Shown here: in pieces, positions 1 to 11,000 of the stretch | Numbering within the stretch: position 1 is the stretch's first letter | Layout of the letters: the number at the start of each line of letters is the position of its first letter | Source: FEN-1191 sp964528845 | Lineage (GTDB): Bacteria > Pseudomonadota > Gammaproteobacteria > Steroidobacterales > Steroidobacteraceae | Assembly: GCA_964528845.1 (NCBI GenBank) | Contig: CAZGVE010000035.1 | Span: 1-32,782, forward strand | Length of the DNA: 32,782 nt | Direction of reading: 5' to 3' | Program-made: the position numbers and the translations under genes | Notes under the pieces: generated by a model | Seen by the model: the letters and a program-made list of their open reading frames with translations, nothing else | What the model was told of the DNA's origin: nothing | The model's database searches: none

Positions 1-972
1 GCCATCGCGCATGCGCACCTGCAGCTCGCGCAGGCGATAGTCGATGACGACGGTATTGAGCTGTCCGATTGTGTCCATGCCGATCAGCAGCACCGGCTCG
101 CGGGTCATCTTCCAGGTCTCGAAGATATGCATGTCGCCATAAATTGCCCGCGCCCCCTGGATACCGAGCGTCCCGATCAGGATCAATGGCAGATCGAAGG
201 CTTCACCGGTCTGCACGTCCGTCGTTACGCCCTCGATCTGCTCACTCACGCCATCGCTGCGCAGATGCGCGCGCAGCGCGTGCAGCATGGCCGCGTTGCC
301 GACCGTGACCTGGCCGCCGGTATCGATGATGCCCTTCGCCGCGATGCCTCCGACGCTGATGTCCACGACGACCAGCCCGAGGCTCGAGTGCAGCATCGGA
401 ATGACCTTGAAGTCCGCCGTGGCACGCTGCCGGCGCGAGTGCGTGATGCTGATGAAGTCGTGCTGGAAGTCGATGAAGATGCGCATGTCGCCGAGTCCTT
501 CCGTACCCAGCACTCCCTCGGCGCCGCCGAGCGCGTCGGTCACGATCGGCAACGTGACGGGCTTGAGCGCGAGATCGCCCACCATCAGGGAACTGACGCG
601 AATGCTCGGCACGGCGACGCTCCCGGTCACGCCGCGCAGCATCAGGCGGGGCGCCTGGTCGAGCGGAATGCCGAGCGCGGTGGCGACTGACGCCGCCACA
701 CCGGAGCGGCTCGCCGCCGTGTCCAGCGCCAGGCGGAACGGACCCTTGCCATCGATCATGACCGGCGCCCAGATACGGCCGATCCGATCGCGGCGTGTCG
801 GCGCGACATAGCGCGGCTCCGGCGCGACGATCGCGACCTCGGACTGCGTTGGGGCCTGTGTATGCGTCGGTGCAAGTGTCTGCGTCGGTGCCTGCGTCAC
901 CGGCGGGGCAGGATCCTCGGCGTACGCCGACGAGGCGATGCAAAGCAGCGCGGCGATGCCGACACGGCTCAC
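1..972 (-). CDS. Secreted retropepsin-like aspartic protease (3' end outside window)
   Basis: Partial gene; 324 codons are visible and the C-terminus lies beyond base 1. The GTG start overlaps the ribE stop as GTGA, which implies translational coupling. The first 18 residues form a signal peptide ending in AYA before ED, so the protein should be exported. A Thr/Gln/Pro hexapeptide repeat follows at about residues 25-42. Two aspartic protease motifs are visible: LALDTAAS with Asp84 and IIDTGG with Asp217. This fits an aspartyl protease with two retropepsin-like lobes (Asp_protease_2 / gag-asp families). The substrate is unknown. Lying last in a riboflavin operon is odd for a secreted protease and says nothing clear about its role. 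Family assignment is fairly secure; proteolytic activity is inferred from the motifs only. Confidence 0.75.
   Translation of the reverse strand, partial: MSRVGIAALLCIASSAYAEDPAPPVTQAPTQTLAPTHTQAPTQSEVAIVAPEPRYVAPTRRDRIGRIWAPVMIDGKGPFRLALDTAASRSGVAASVATALGIPLDQAPRLMLRGVTGSVAVPSIRVSSLMVGDLALKPVTLPIVTDALGGAEGVLGTEGLGDMRIFIDFQHDFISITHSRRQRATADFKVIPMLHSSLGLVVVDISVGGIAAKGIIDTGGQVTVGNAAMLHALRAHLRSDGVSEQIEGVTTDVQTGEAFDLPLILIGTLGIQGARAIYGDMHIFETWKMTREPVLLIGMDTIGQLNTVVIDYRLRELQVRMRDG
845..898 (-). repeat. Three tandem 18-bp repeats coding for TQAPTQ hexapeptides
   Basis: Three head-to-tail 18-bp units at 845-862, 863-880 and 881-898 share TGCG(T)(C/T)GG(T/G)GC on the plus strand. On the minus strand they encode TQAPTQ, TLAPTH and TQAPTQ just after the signal peptide of the aspartic protease. 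The repeat is in frame, so copy-number change would alter linker length without breaking the gene. Confidence 0.8.
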
Positions 973-1574
973 TGCGCCGTCCGGTCGAGCCCGATGAGGC
1001 GTTCGAGATAGCGCGCAATGAGGTCGACCTCGAGGTTCAGCTCATCGCCCACGGCGAGCCCGCCGAGCGTCGTGACGGCGAGCGTATGCGGCACCAGGTT
1101 GACCTCGAAGTCCGTGCCATGCACGGCATTGACGGTGAGACTGACACCATCGAGGGTCACCGAGCCCTTGCGAGCAATGTAGAGGGCGAGCTGCGGTGGT
1201 ACCCGCACGGTGAAGCGCTCCGAACGCGCATCCCCGTCACGAGCGATCAGTTGCGCGATGCCATCGACATGGCCGACCACCAGGTGCCCTCCCATCGCGT
1301 CCCCCGCGCGCAGCGCTGGCTCGAGATTGACCCGACGGCCAGGCCGCCATGAGCCGGAAGTCGTAAGGCGCGAGGTCTCGTTCGACACGTCGGCGCGGAA
1401 GCCGCTCGGCACCAGCGCCACGATCGTCAGGCAGACACCGGCGACCGCGATGCTGTCCCCGACCGCAGCCCGCCCGAGATCGAGGCTGGACACTCCAATC
1501 TCTATGTGCAGGTCTCCGCTCCTGGGCTCGATGCTGCGCACACTGCCGACATCCTGCACGATTCCGGTGAACAT
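969..1574 (-). CDS. ribE: Riboflavin synthase alpha chain
   Basis: 201 residues. It dismutates two 6,7-dimethyl-8-ribityllumazines into riboflavin plus a pyrimidinedione, the last step of riboflavin synthesis, in the cytosol. The start MFTGIVQ is the family hallmark. Two lumazine-binding barrels are visible: the first contains GVCLTIV and VSNET, the second starts near GGHLVVGHVDG and contains GVSLTVN. Length matches the usual 200-215. It begins 17 bases after the ribD stop and overlaps the downstream protease start by 4 bases, so it sits inside an operon. E. coli calls this gene ribC or ribE. Confidence 0.96.
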   Translation of the reverse strand: MFTGIVQDVGSVRSIEPRSGDLHIEIGVSSLDLGRAAVGDSIAVAGVCLTIVALVPSGFRADVSNETSRLTTSGSWRPGRRVNLEPALRAGDAMGGHLVVGHVDGIAQLIARDGDARSERFTVRVPPQLALYIARKGSVTLDGVSLTVNAVHGTDFEVNLVPHTLAVTTLGGLAVGDELNLEVDLIARYLERLIGLDRTAQ

Positions 1575-1591
1575 GCCCTGCTCCTGTGCGC

Positions 1592-2701
1592 CTAGCCGCC
1601 GCCCGGTCCCGGCCGCGGAATCGCCGCAACGCGCAGGTCCTCGCCGATCCGCTCGACCTGCCGATACTCGAGCTGCAGGCGGTCCGCGAGCGCGCTGATG
1701 GCAGGCAGCTGCACCAGCGCTCGCGCCTGTGGCCCGAGCAGGCTCGGAGCCAGGTAAATGATGAGTTCATCCACCAGCTGCGAGCGCAGCAGCGCGCCCG
1801 ACAGGCGCGCGCCGGCCTCGACCCATACCTCGTTGGCCTGCAGCTCACCCAGCCGCCGCAGCACCAGCGGCAGCTGCAGCCCGCCGGTCTCGGCGCGGGG
1901 CATCGTCTCGACACGAACCCCGCGGTCACGCAATGCGGCACGGCGCTCCGCGTCACCACTGGCAGTAAAGACCATCGAAGGTGCTTCGGCACCGTATACG
2001 CGAGCCTCCGGCGGCACGCGAAGTTCTGTGTCGAGCACGACGCGCAGCGGCTGGCGCGTCACGCCGGGCGCGCGCGCGGTGAGCGCGGGATCGTCGGCAA
2101 GCACGGTACCGCTGCTGCTCAAGATCACCGAGCTGCGCGCACGAAAGCGCTGCACATCGGCGCGTGCGGCCTCGCCGGTGATCCAGCGGCTCTCACCATC
2201 CGCGAGCGCGGTGCGTCCGTCGAGGCTCGCGGCGAGCTTGACGCGTACCCAGGGCAGCCCGGTCTGCATGCGCCTGAAGAATCCCGGATTGAGCGCCTGC
2301 GCCTGCGCTGCCAGCACTCCGCCCAGGACCTCGATGCCGGCCTGCGCCAGTGCGGCCACTCCGTTGCCGTGGACCAGCGGGTTCGGATCTTCGGTCGCGT
2401 ACACGACGCGCGCGACACCGGCGGCGATGAGCTCGTGCACACATGGTGGCGTGCGTCCGAAGTGCGAACACGGCTCGAGACTGACGTAGGCGGTGGCGCC
2501 GCGGGCACGCTCGCCTGCCGCACGCAGCGCATGCACCTCCGCGTGCGGCTCGCCGGCGCGCTCGTGCCAGCCCTCGCCGACCACCTCGCCGCCACGAATC
2601 AGCACGCAGCCTACGCGCGGATTCGGATCGGTTCCGTCCAGGCCGCGTGCCGCAAGCTCCAGTGCCCGCTGCATCGCGGGCTCGTCAGCGGCGACGGTCA
2701 T
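1592..2701 (-). CDS. ribD: Bifunctional riboflavin deaminase-reductase RibD
   Basis: 369 residues (E. coli RibD 367). The N-terminal deaminase removes the amino group from the diaminopyrimidine intermediate; the C-terminal reductase then reduces the ribosyl side chain with NADPH. Zinc motifs are visible as HAEVHAL (His53, Glu55) and a PC-x8-C motif, EPCSHFGRTPPC (Cys78, Cys87). The reductase half carries the family stretch with SRWITGEAAR and TVLADDPALTAR. The open frame continues upstream, but the ATG at 2701 has GGAAG upstream and matches the family N-terminus. This start makes ribD overlap the end of nrdR by 17 bases, an arrangement common in Gammaproteobacteria. Confidence 0.95.
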   Translation of the reverse strand: MTVAADEPAMQRALELAARGLDGTDPNPRVGCVLIRGGEVVGEGWHERAGEPHAEVHALRAAGERARGATAYVSLEPCSHFGRTPPCVHELIAAGVARVVYATEDPNPLVHGNGVAALAQAGIEVLGGVLAAQAQALNPGFFRRMQTGLPWVRVKLAASLDGRTALADGESRWITGEAARADVQRFRARSSVILSSSGTVLADDPALTARAPGVTRQPLRVVLDTELRVPPEARVYGAEAPSMVFTASGDAERRAALRDRGVRVETMPRAETGGLQLPLVLRRLGELQANEVWVEAGARLSGALLRSQLVDELIIYLAPSLLGPQARALVQLPAISALADRLQLEYRQVERIGEDLRVAAIPRPGPGGG

Positions 2702-3203
2702 GATCTTCCAGCGGCAGCTCGTCCTGGCCGCGCGCCTCGTCGCGCCGCCGGCGCTGATGGCGCAGCCGTTCGATCTCATCGCGGAACGCCTCGATATCCT
2801 GGAAGCTGCGATAGACCGAAGCAAAGCGGACGTAGGCGACTTCATCGAGCAACCGCAGTTCCTCCATCACATACTCGCCAATGGTGCGCGCCGGGACCTC
2901 GCGCTCCCCCAGCAGCCGGAGGCGCCGGCAGATGCGGGCCACGGACTGCGCGATCGCCTCGCTCTCGACGGGACGCTTCTCGAGCGCCTTGGTCATGCCC
3001 TGCAGCAGTTTGTGCTCATCGAACGGCTCGCGGCTGCCGTGACTCTTGATCACGCGCGGCATCACGAGTTCGGCGGTCTCGAAGGTCGTGAAGCGCTCGC
3101 CGCAGCTCAGGCATTCGCGACGGCGCCTGATCTGGCTGCCATCGGCCGCCAGGCGCGAATCAGTCACTTTCGTCTCGACGTGGCTGCAGAAGGGACAATG
3201 CAC
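2685..3203 (-). CDS. nrdR: Transcriptional repressor NrdR
   Basis: 172 residues, GTG start (CAT TGT CCC follows). NrdR is an ATP/dATP-sensing repressor that binds NrdR boxes upstream of ribonucleotide reductase genes. The N-terminal zinc ribbon has MHCPFC (Cys3, Cys6) and CLSCGERF (Cys31, Cys34), followed by an ATP-cone domain from about residue 49 with FDEHKLLQGM and RTIGEYVMEEL. The acidic/basic C-terminal tail is slightly longer than in E. coli (149 residues). It lies 19 bases after glyA and overlaps ribD, so these genes are probably co-transcribed. No ribonucleotide reductase gene is in the window. Confidence 0.96.
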   Translation of the reverse strand: MHCPFCSHVETKVTDSRLAADGSQIRRRRECLSCGERFTTFETAELVMPRVIKSHGSREPFDEHKLLQGMTKALEKRPVESEAIAQSVARICRRLRLLGEREVPARTIGEYVMEELRLLDEVAYVRFASVYRSFQDIEAFRDEIERLRHQRRRRDEARGQDELPLEDHDRRR

Positions 3204-3222
3204 GACTGCCCCGCAACGGGCT

Positions 3223-4479
3223 TCAGTCCCCGTACACCGGAAAGCGGCGACAGAGCTCGCTCACCTGGTCGCGCACGCGCGCGATGACGGCCTCCTCGCC
3301 GTTGGCGTCGAGCACGTCCGCGATCCAGCCGGCCACCAGGCGCACCTCGGGCTCGCGGAAACCGCGAGTGGTCGCCGCCGGTGTCCCGAGCCGCAGGCCG
3401 CTGGTGATCATCGGCGGTCGCGGATCATTCGGCACGGCGTTCTTGTTGACCGTGATATGTGCCCGGCCGAGCGCGGCATCCGCGTCCTTGCCGGTGATCG
3501 CGCGGCCCACGAGGCTGACCAGGAACAGGTGGTTGTCGGTGCCGCCCGAGACGATCTGGTATCCGCGCTGCGCGAGCGCGGCCGCCATCGCCCGCGCATT
3601 GGCGACGACCTGGCGCTGGTAGTCGCGGAAATCCGGCTGTAGCGCCTCGAGCAGCGCCACCGCCTTGGCGGCGATCACATGCATCAGGGGGCCGCCCTGG
3701 GTGCCCGGAAACACCATGGAATTGAGCTTCTTCGTGATGGTCTCATTGGCGCGCGCCAGGATCATCCCGCCACGCGGCCCGCGCAGCGTCTTGTGCGTCG
3801 TGGTCGTGACGACATCGGCGTACGGCAGCGGGTTCGGGTACTCACCGGCAGCCACCAGCCCGGCCACGTGCGCCATGTCGACCAACAGTAGCGCGCCCAC
3901 GGAATCCGCGATCGCGCGGAAACGGGCCCAGTCCAGCACGCGCGAGTAGGCCGAGAATCCCGCGATCAGCATCTTGGGCCGGTGCGCCTGCGCGAGCGCC
4001 TCGACCTGTTCGTAGTCGATGAGTCCGCTGTCGGCATGCACTCCGTACTGGAAGGCATGGAACAGCTTGCCCGAGAAGCTGACCTTCGCGCCGTGCGTGA
4101 GATGCCCGCCCTGATCGAGGCTCATGCCGAGGATGGCATCGCCGGGCGTGAGCAGCGCCAGATAGGCGGCCGCATTGGCTTGCGAGCCGGAGTGCGGCTG
4201 CACGTTGGCGTAGTCCGCGCCGAACAGTCGCTTCGCGCGCTCGATCGCGAGCTGCTCGGCGACGTCGACGAACTCACAGCCGCCGTAGTAGCGCTTGCCC
4301 GGATAGCCCTCGGCGTACTTGTTGGTCAGCACCGAGCCCTGCGCCTGCAGCACCCGCGGACTGGCGTAGTTCTCCGAGGCGATGAGCTCGATGTGCGTCT
4401 CCTGGCGCAGGAGCTCGCCGGCGAGTGCGCGCTGCAGGTCGGGGTCGAATTCCTGGATGGACATCCGGCTTGGAAACAT
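3223..4479 (-). CDS. glyA: Serine hydroxymethyltransferase
   Basis: 418 residues. A PLP enzyme converting serine and tetrahydrofolate to glycine and methylene-tetrahydrofolate, the main source of one-carbon units. The PLP lysine is in TTTTHKTLRGPRGG (Lys230; E. coli Lys229), and HIELIASENY and NKYAEGYPGKRYYGG are textbook matches. The chosen ATG gives MFPSRMSIQEFD, which aligns residue for residue with E. coli MLKREMNIADYD. An alternative ATG lies at 4464. A TACAAT -10-like box ends only 6 bases before the chosen ATG, so if that promoter is used the mRNA would be nearly leaderless. The HDAC-like gene ends 34 bases upstream, so read-through is also possible. Confidence 0.96.
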   Translation of the reverse strand: MFPSRMSIQEFDPDLQRALAGELLRQETHIELIASENYASPRVLQAQGSVLTNKYAEGYPGKRYYGGCEFVDVAEQLAIERAKRLFGADYANVQPHSGSQANAAAYLALLTPGDAILGMSLDQGGHLTHGAKVSFSGKLFHAFQYGVHADSGLIDYEQVEALAQAHRPKMLIAGFSAYSRVLDWARFRAIADSVGALLLVDMAHVAGLVAAGEYPNPLPYADVVTTTTHKTLRGPRGGMILARANETITKKLNSMVFPGTQGGPLMHVIAAKAVALLEALQPDFRDYQRQVVANARAMAAALAQRGYQIVSGGTDNHLFLVSLVGRAITGKDADAALGRAHITVNKNAVPNDPRPPMITSGLRLGTPAATTRGFREPEVRLVAGWIADVLDANGEEAVIARVRDQVSELCRRFPVYGD

Positions 4480-4485
4480 GCGGCG

Positions 4486-4491
4486 ATTGTA
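4486..4491 (-). promoter_or_regulatory. Candidate -10 box (TACAAT) for glyA
   Basis: TACAAT differs from the sigma-70 consensus at one base and lies between the HDAC-like stop and the glyA start. No convincing -35 box is seen at 16-18 bases. If real, transcription would start at or next to the glyA ATG at 4479. Confidence 0.4.
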
Positions 4492-4513
4492 CCCGATCGT
4501 CCCCGGGCCAGCT

Positions 4514-5470
4514 TCAGGCCGCAATCAGCGCGCCTACCACGTCGCTCCAGGCGCGCGCGAGGTTGTCGCGGTCGTAACCGCCACCGCCGAGCGCCAGCAC
4601 GCGGCCGTGTCCCAGCCGGTCGGCCAGCACGCACAGCTCACGTGCCGCGCGCGCATGGCAGGCGCTGGTCAGTTCCAGGTGCGTGATCGGGTCGCCGGCG
4701 ATGCTGTCCGCACCACACTGCAGCACGATGAAGGCCGGTTCGAAGCGCGCCACGTGCTCGAGCATGGCCGGCCATGCCGCATCGAATTGCAGGGCGCCGG
4801 CGCCAGCCGGCAGCGGCACGTTGAGCTTGGTGCCCCGCGCCTGGCCGCGGCCGGCCTCGTCGGCCGAGCCGGTGCCCGGATACAGGGTGTGTCCGCTCTC
4901 GTGCAGGTCGGCGAAGATCAGTTCGGGATCGTCCTCGAATGCGTAGTAGACACCATCGCCGTGGTGCGCATCGATGTCGACGTAGGCGATCCGCTCGAGC
5001 CCGTGTACGCGACGCAGCTGCTCGATCACGACCCCGCAGTCATTGAACACGCAGAAGCCGGCAGCGTGATCCCGTGCCGCATGGTGCAGGCCGGCTATCG
5101 GCACGAACGCGCGCCGGTGACTGCCCTTGAGGATCCACTCGGTCGCGACCAGGCTCGATCCGACCACCCCGGCCGCCGCTTCGAACACGCCGCGGAACGC
5201 CGGCGTGTCGCCGCCGTCGAGCCAACCGCAGCCGCTCTGCGAACGCTCGCGCACGAAACTCACATACTCGGGAGTGTGGAACTGCTGCAGCTCGACGATG
5301 CTCGCCTCGCGCGGCTCGAGCACGGTCACCTGCGCGCTGGCTGCGCGCTGCTCGAACTCGCGCCTGAACGCGCCATAGCGGTCCGGGCCAAAGGGATGGC
5401 CGTCCCCGAAGCCGTAGCGGGCGAGGCGCTCGCCGAGCACGACACCAACTTCCGGGTGCGTAGCGTCCAT
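4514..5470 (-). CDS. Histone deacetylase-like amidohydrolase (AcuC/HDAH family)
   Basis: 318 residues from the ATG at 5470; an upstream in-frame ATG at 5524 would add 18 residues that do not resemble the family. All active-site elements of the arginase-deacetylase fold are visible: the His pair in GLHHAAR (129-130), zinc ligands in VDIDAHHGDGV (Asp167, His169) and QCGADSIAGDP (Asp255), and the catalytic Tyr299 in LGGGGYDRDN. Bacterial members act on acetylated lysines, acetylpolyamines or other acyl amides; the substrate here is not predictable. It is the first gene of the minus-strand series leading into glyA and is divergent from ettA. Confidence 0.88.
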   Translation of the reverse strand: MDATHPEVGVVLGERLARYGFGDGHPFGPDRYGAFRREFEQRAASAQVTVLEPREASIVELQQFHTPEYVSFVRERSQSGCGWLDGGDTPAFRGVFEAAAGVVGSSLVATEWILKGSHRRAFVPIAGLHHAARDHAAGFCVFNDCGVVIEQLRRVHGLERIAYVDIDAHHGDGVYYAFEDDPELIFADLHESGHTLYPGTGSADEAGRGQARGTKLNVPLPAGAGALQFDAAWPAMLEHVARFEPAFIVLQCGADSIAGDPITHLELTSACHARAARELCVLADRLGHGRVLALGGGGYDRDNLARAWSDVVGALIAA

Positions 5471-5525
5471 GGTGCTTGAGGCAGACGATAACACAACGCA
5501 GTGGCACGGCACGGGCGGGTTCATC

Positions 5526-5531
5526 GATAAT
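5526..5531 (+). promoter_or_regulatory. Candidate -10 box (GATAAT) for ettA
   Basis: GATAAT lies 39 bases before the ettA ATG in the 100-base divergent gap with the HDAC-like gene. The -35 region is weak (TGGCAC with 16-base spacing). Supported by one good hexamer only. Confidence 0.3.
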
Positions 5532-5570
5532 GCGCGCCCTCATTCCCGCCGGCTGGCTGGTCCTTAAATC

Positions 5571-7244
<1,674 letters not shown>

Positions 7245-7348
7245 CGGCGGATTATGTCAGGATGCCGCCGCCGGCCGCATGCTCGCCGGTGTCCCCGAGC
7301 CGGGGTTCCGCTACACTGGGACCGCCGATGCAATGAGACGGAGAGCGC

Positions 7349-8080
7349 ATGTCGGCCTGGATTGATAACAACGACCGGCTGCAGAACGAGCACGCCGCGA
7401 GCCTCGCGCTGACCTGCCCCCATTGTCTGGTGCTGGCGCACATCACGCCGCAGGCCGTGCCGCGCTTCGCCGACCTGTATGCGACCCGGCCGAAGCAGGT
7501 CGGTCTCGTATTCCGCTGCGACGCCTGCAATTCCCCGGTGTTCCTGCGCTTCGGCGTCCGCAGCTACGGCGAGCGGCGCATCGAGCTGTCCTCGCAGTTC
7601 AGCGAACTCGAGCGGCCGAAGGAGAAGTTCAGCTACACCTACCTGCCGGCCGAAGTGGAGACCCTGTTCCGCGAGGCGCTGTCGTGCTACTCGCACGGCG
7701 AGTTCAACGCCTTCGCGACCATGTGCCGGCGCGCGATGCAGGCCGTATTCGCCCATCTGGGCGAGAGTGGCAAGCTGCGCATCTTCGATGAATTGAATGA
7801 ACTGCGCGACATGGCGCAGATCGACGGCGCGAGCTTCGCGCTCGTCAAACGCGTGATCTTCGGCAACGATGCGGATCAGCCGCCGGCCATGCCGCTGCTC
7901 GATGACGACCAGACCGGGCTGCTGCTCGAGGTCATGAAGGATCTGCTCTACCAGTCCTTCGTGCGCAAGGGACGGCTGCAGCAGGCGATGCTGGTGCGGC
8001 GATTCCTGTCCGACAACACGGAGCGCAAGACCAACCCCGGCGCGACCATTCCTGGGGCACCCAGCGAAGTCGAGGGCTGA
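7349..8080 (+). CDS. DUF4145-like protein with N-terminal zinc ribbon
   Basis: 243 residues, function unknown. The N-terminus has a four-cysteine zinc ribbon: CPHC (23, 26) and CDAC (57, 60). The second half, with FREALSCYSHGEFNAFATMCRRAMQ and a following helical stretch, resembles the DUF4145 domain, which is found alone or fused to restriction and other nucleic-acid enzymes. GGAGA lies 5 bases before the ATG. A TACACT hexamer at 7312-7317 could be its -10. It lies about 100 bases after ettA on the same strand and its stop is 13 bases from the convergent purL stop. The domain call is by recognition of the pattern, not by search. Confidence 0.65.
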   Translation: MSAWIDNNDRLQNEHAASLALTCPHCLVLAHITPQAVPRFADLYATRPKQVGLVFRCDACNSPVFLRFGVRSYGERRIELSSQFSELERPKEKFSYTYLPAEVETLFREALSCYSHGEFNAFATMCRRAMQAVFAHLGESGKLRIFDELNELRDMAQIDGASFALVKRVIFGNDADQPPAMPLLDDDQTGLLLEVMKDLLYQSFVRKGRLQQAMLVRRFLSDNTERKTNPGATIPGAPSEVEG

Positions 8081-8093
8081 GCCGGCGCCTGCC

Positions 8094-11000
8094 CTAGCCG
8101 ACCCAGAGGCGGGCGTTGCGGAACATCCGCATCCAGCCGCTGTCCTCGCCCGCGCTGCGGGGATGCCAGGAATTCTGCGCCGTGCGGTAGACCCGCTCGG
8201 GATGGGGCATCGTGATCGTCGCGCGCCCATCCAGCGTCGTGAGCGCCGCGATCGCATGCACCGCACCGTTCGGATTGGCCGGGTAGAGCTGCGCCGGCTC
8301 GCCGCGATTGGTCACATAGCGTACCGCGACCAGCCGCGCATCGAGGCACTGACGCAGCTGCGCCGCAGCGGCAAACTGCGGCCTGCCCTCGCCGTGCGCG
8401 ATCGCGATCGGCAGCCGCGAGCCCTCCATGCCGGCGAGCAGCACCGAGGGGGAGTCGAGGATCTCCACCAGGCTGAAGCGCGCCTCGAACTGATCGCTGC
8501 GATTGTGGAGGAAGCGCGGCCAGTGCTGCGCACCGGGAATCAGCTCGCGCAGCAGCGCGAACATCTGGCAGCCGTTACAGACCCCGAGCGAAAAGGTATC
8601 GCTGCGCGCGAAGAATTCGCGGAACTGCTCGCGCACCCGTTCGTGCATGAGGATCGAGCGCGCCCATCCGCCCCCGGCACCGAGCACATCGCCGTAGGAG
8701 AAGCCACCGCAGGCGACGAGTCCGCGGAAATCCGTGAGTCCGCGTCGCGCGCCCAGCAGATCCGTCATGTGCACGTCGACGGCTTCGAAGCCGGCGCGGT
8801 CCAGTACCGCGGCCATCTCGAAATGGCTGTTGACTCCCTGTTCGCGCAGCACCGCCACGCGCGGACGCGCCCCCAAAGCGATCAGCGGTGCGGCCACGTC
8901 GTGCTGCGGATCGAAGCTCAAGGATACCGAGAGCCCGGGATCGGTCTCGTCCAGCAGCTGCTCTAATTCCTCCTCGGCGCAGGTCGGGTCATCGCGCAGG
9001 CGTCGCATCCGGTACGAAGTCTCGGACCAGGCACGGCGCAGATCGCGCCAGGACTCCTCCAGCAGCGCTTCGCCCACGCGCAGCCGCAGGCGCATCAGGG
9101 AAGTCGGTGCGCCGATCGTGTGCGTGCAGGCGCCCAATCCGTGCGCTCCCAGGCACTCGAGCACGGCTGCCAGGTCGTCCTCGCGCACCTGCAGTACCGC
9201 GCCGGGCTCCTCGGCGAACAGCGCCGCCGCGGGACCCCCGCGCGCCGCCGGCAGATCGATGTCCAGGCCGCAGTGGCCCGCGAAAGCCATCTCGGCCAGT
9301 GTGACCGCCAGGCCACCGTCCGAGCGGTCGTGGTACGCAAGCACCAGGTCGCGTGCGCGCAGCGCAATCATGGCCGCCGCAAACGCTGCCAGCAGTGGTG
9401 CGTCCTGCATATCCGGCGGCTCGCCGCCCGTCACGCCATAGACCTGTGCCAGCGCGCTCATCCCGAGCCGGTTGCGACCGCCGGCGAGGTCGATCAGCAG
9501 CAGCCTGCTCGCGCCTTCCTGCATTCTCAGCTCAGGGGTCCAGGTCCGGCGCACGTCGCCTACCGGCGCGAACGCGGACACGATTAAGGAGACCGGCGCG
9601 ACTACTTCCTTGCGGCCCGAGGCGTCCTCCCAGACCGTCCTCATGGACAGCGAATCCTTGCCTACCGGAATCGCGATCCCGAGCAGCGGACAGAACTGCT
9701 CGCCCACGGCGCGCACCGCGGCATACAGGGCGGCGTCCTCGCCCTCCTCGCCGCACGCCGCCATCCAGTTGGCCGACAGGCGCACATCGGCAAGCGTCGC
9801 CACGTCCGCGGCGATGATGTTCGTGATCGCCTCGGAGACCGCGAGGCGCGCGGCGGCCGGCGCATCCAGCAGCGCCACCGGCGTGCGCTCCCCGAGCGCC
9901 ATGGCTTCGCCGGCATGGTGGTGATAGTCGGCCAGCGTCACGGCGACGTCGCTGACCGGCACCTGCCAGGGTCCGACGAACTGGTCGCGGCTGATCTGCC
10001 CGCCCACCGTGCGGTCCCCGATCGTGATCAGGAAGGTCTTGTCCGCCACGGCCGGCAAATGCAGCACCCGCTGCAGCGCCTCACCCAAATCGATGTCGGG
10101 AAAATCGGGTCCCGGTGCACGCGGCGCCTGGCTGCGCGCCTCGCGCCTCATGCGCGGTGGCTTGCCGAGCAGCGCCTCGACCGGCATGTGCACCGGCTCG
10201 TTACCGAACAGCGCATCGTGCACGACGAGCACGCCATCGTTCGTGATCGTGCCGATTTCGGCGTACGGACAGCGTTCGCGCTGCGCGAGAGCATCGAACA
10301 GCGCCGCACCATCCGGTCGCAGCGCGATCACATAGCGCTCCTGCGCCTCGTTGCACCAGATCTGCAGCGGGGACATGCCCGGCTCCGCATTCGGGATCGC
10401 GCGCAGCGCGATACGCGCTCCCCGCCGGCTGTGCGCAACGGCCTCGGGAACCGCGTTGGACAGGCCGCCGGCGCCGACATCGTGGATCAGTTCGATCGGA
10501 TTGTCGGCTCCCAGTGCCCAGCAGCGGTCGATGACCTCCTGCGCGCGTCGCTGCATCTCAGCGTTGCCGCGTTGCACCGACGCAAAATCCAGTTCCACGC
10601 TCGAGCTGCCGCTTCCGAGAGATGAGGCCGCGCCGCCGCCGAGACCGATCAGCATCGCCGGGCCGCCCAGCACGATCAGGCGTGCCCCGACCGACACCTC
10701 GCCCTTGGCCACGTGCGGCCGGCGAATGTTGCCGAGGCCTCCGGCCAGCATGATCGGCTTGTGGTAGCCGCGGGCACGTCCCGGCGCATCACCCGGCAGC
10801 GTGGTTTCGAGCGTGCGGAAATACCCACAGATGCCGGGTCGCCCGAATTCGTTGTTGAAGGCCGCGGCGCCGATCGGACCCTCGAGCATGATCTGCAACG
10901 CGCTGGCGAGCCGCGCGGGCGTGCCCAGAGTTTGTTCCCAGGGCTGCAGGAAGCCTGGAATGCGCAGGTGCGAGACCGAGAATCCGATCAGCCCGGCCTT

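Noticed and set aside
1586..3049. Plus-strand open frame of about 487 codons
   Set aside because: It runs opposite ribD and nrdR and has shadow-type composition.
2702..5570. FMN or glycine riboswitch expected near rib genes or glyA
   Set aside because: There is no room for one: genes abut or overlap, and no conserved riboswitch core was seen in the short gaps.
7245..7270. CGGCGG / CCGCCG inverted repeat after ettA
   Set aside because: The 14-base loop and lack of a U-tract make it no better than chance in this GC-rich sequence.
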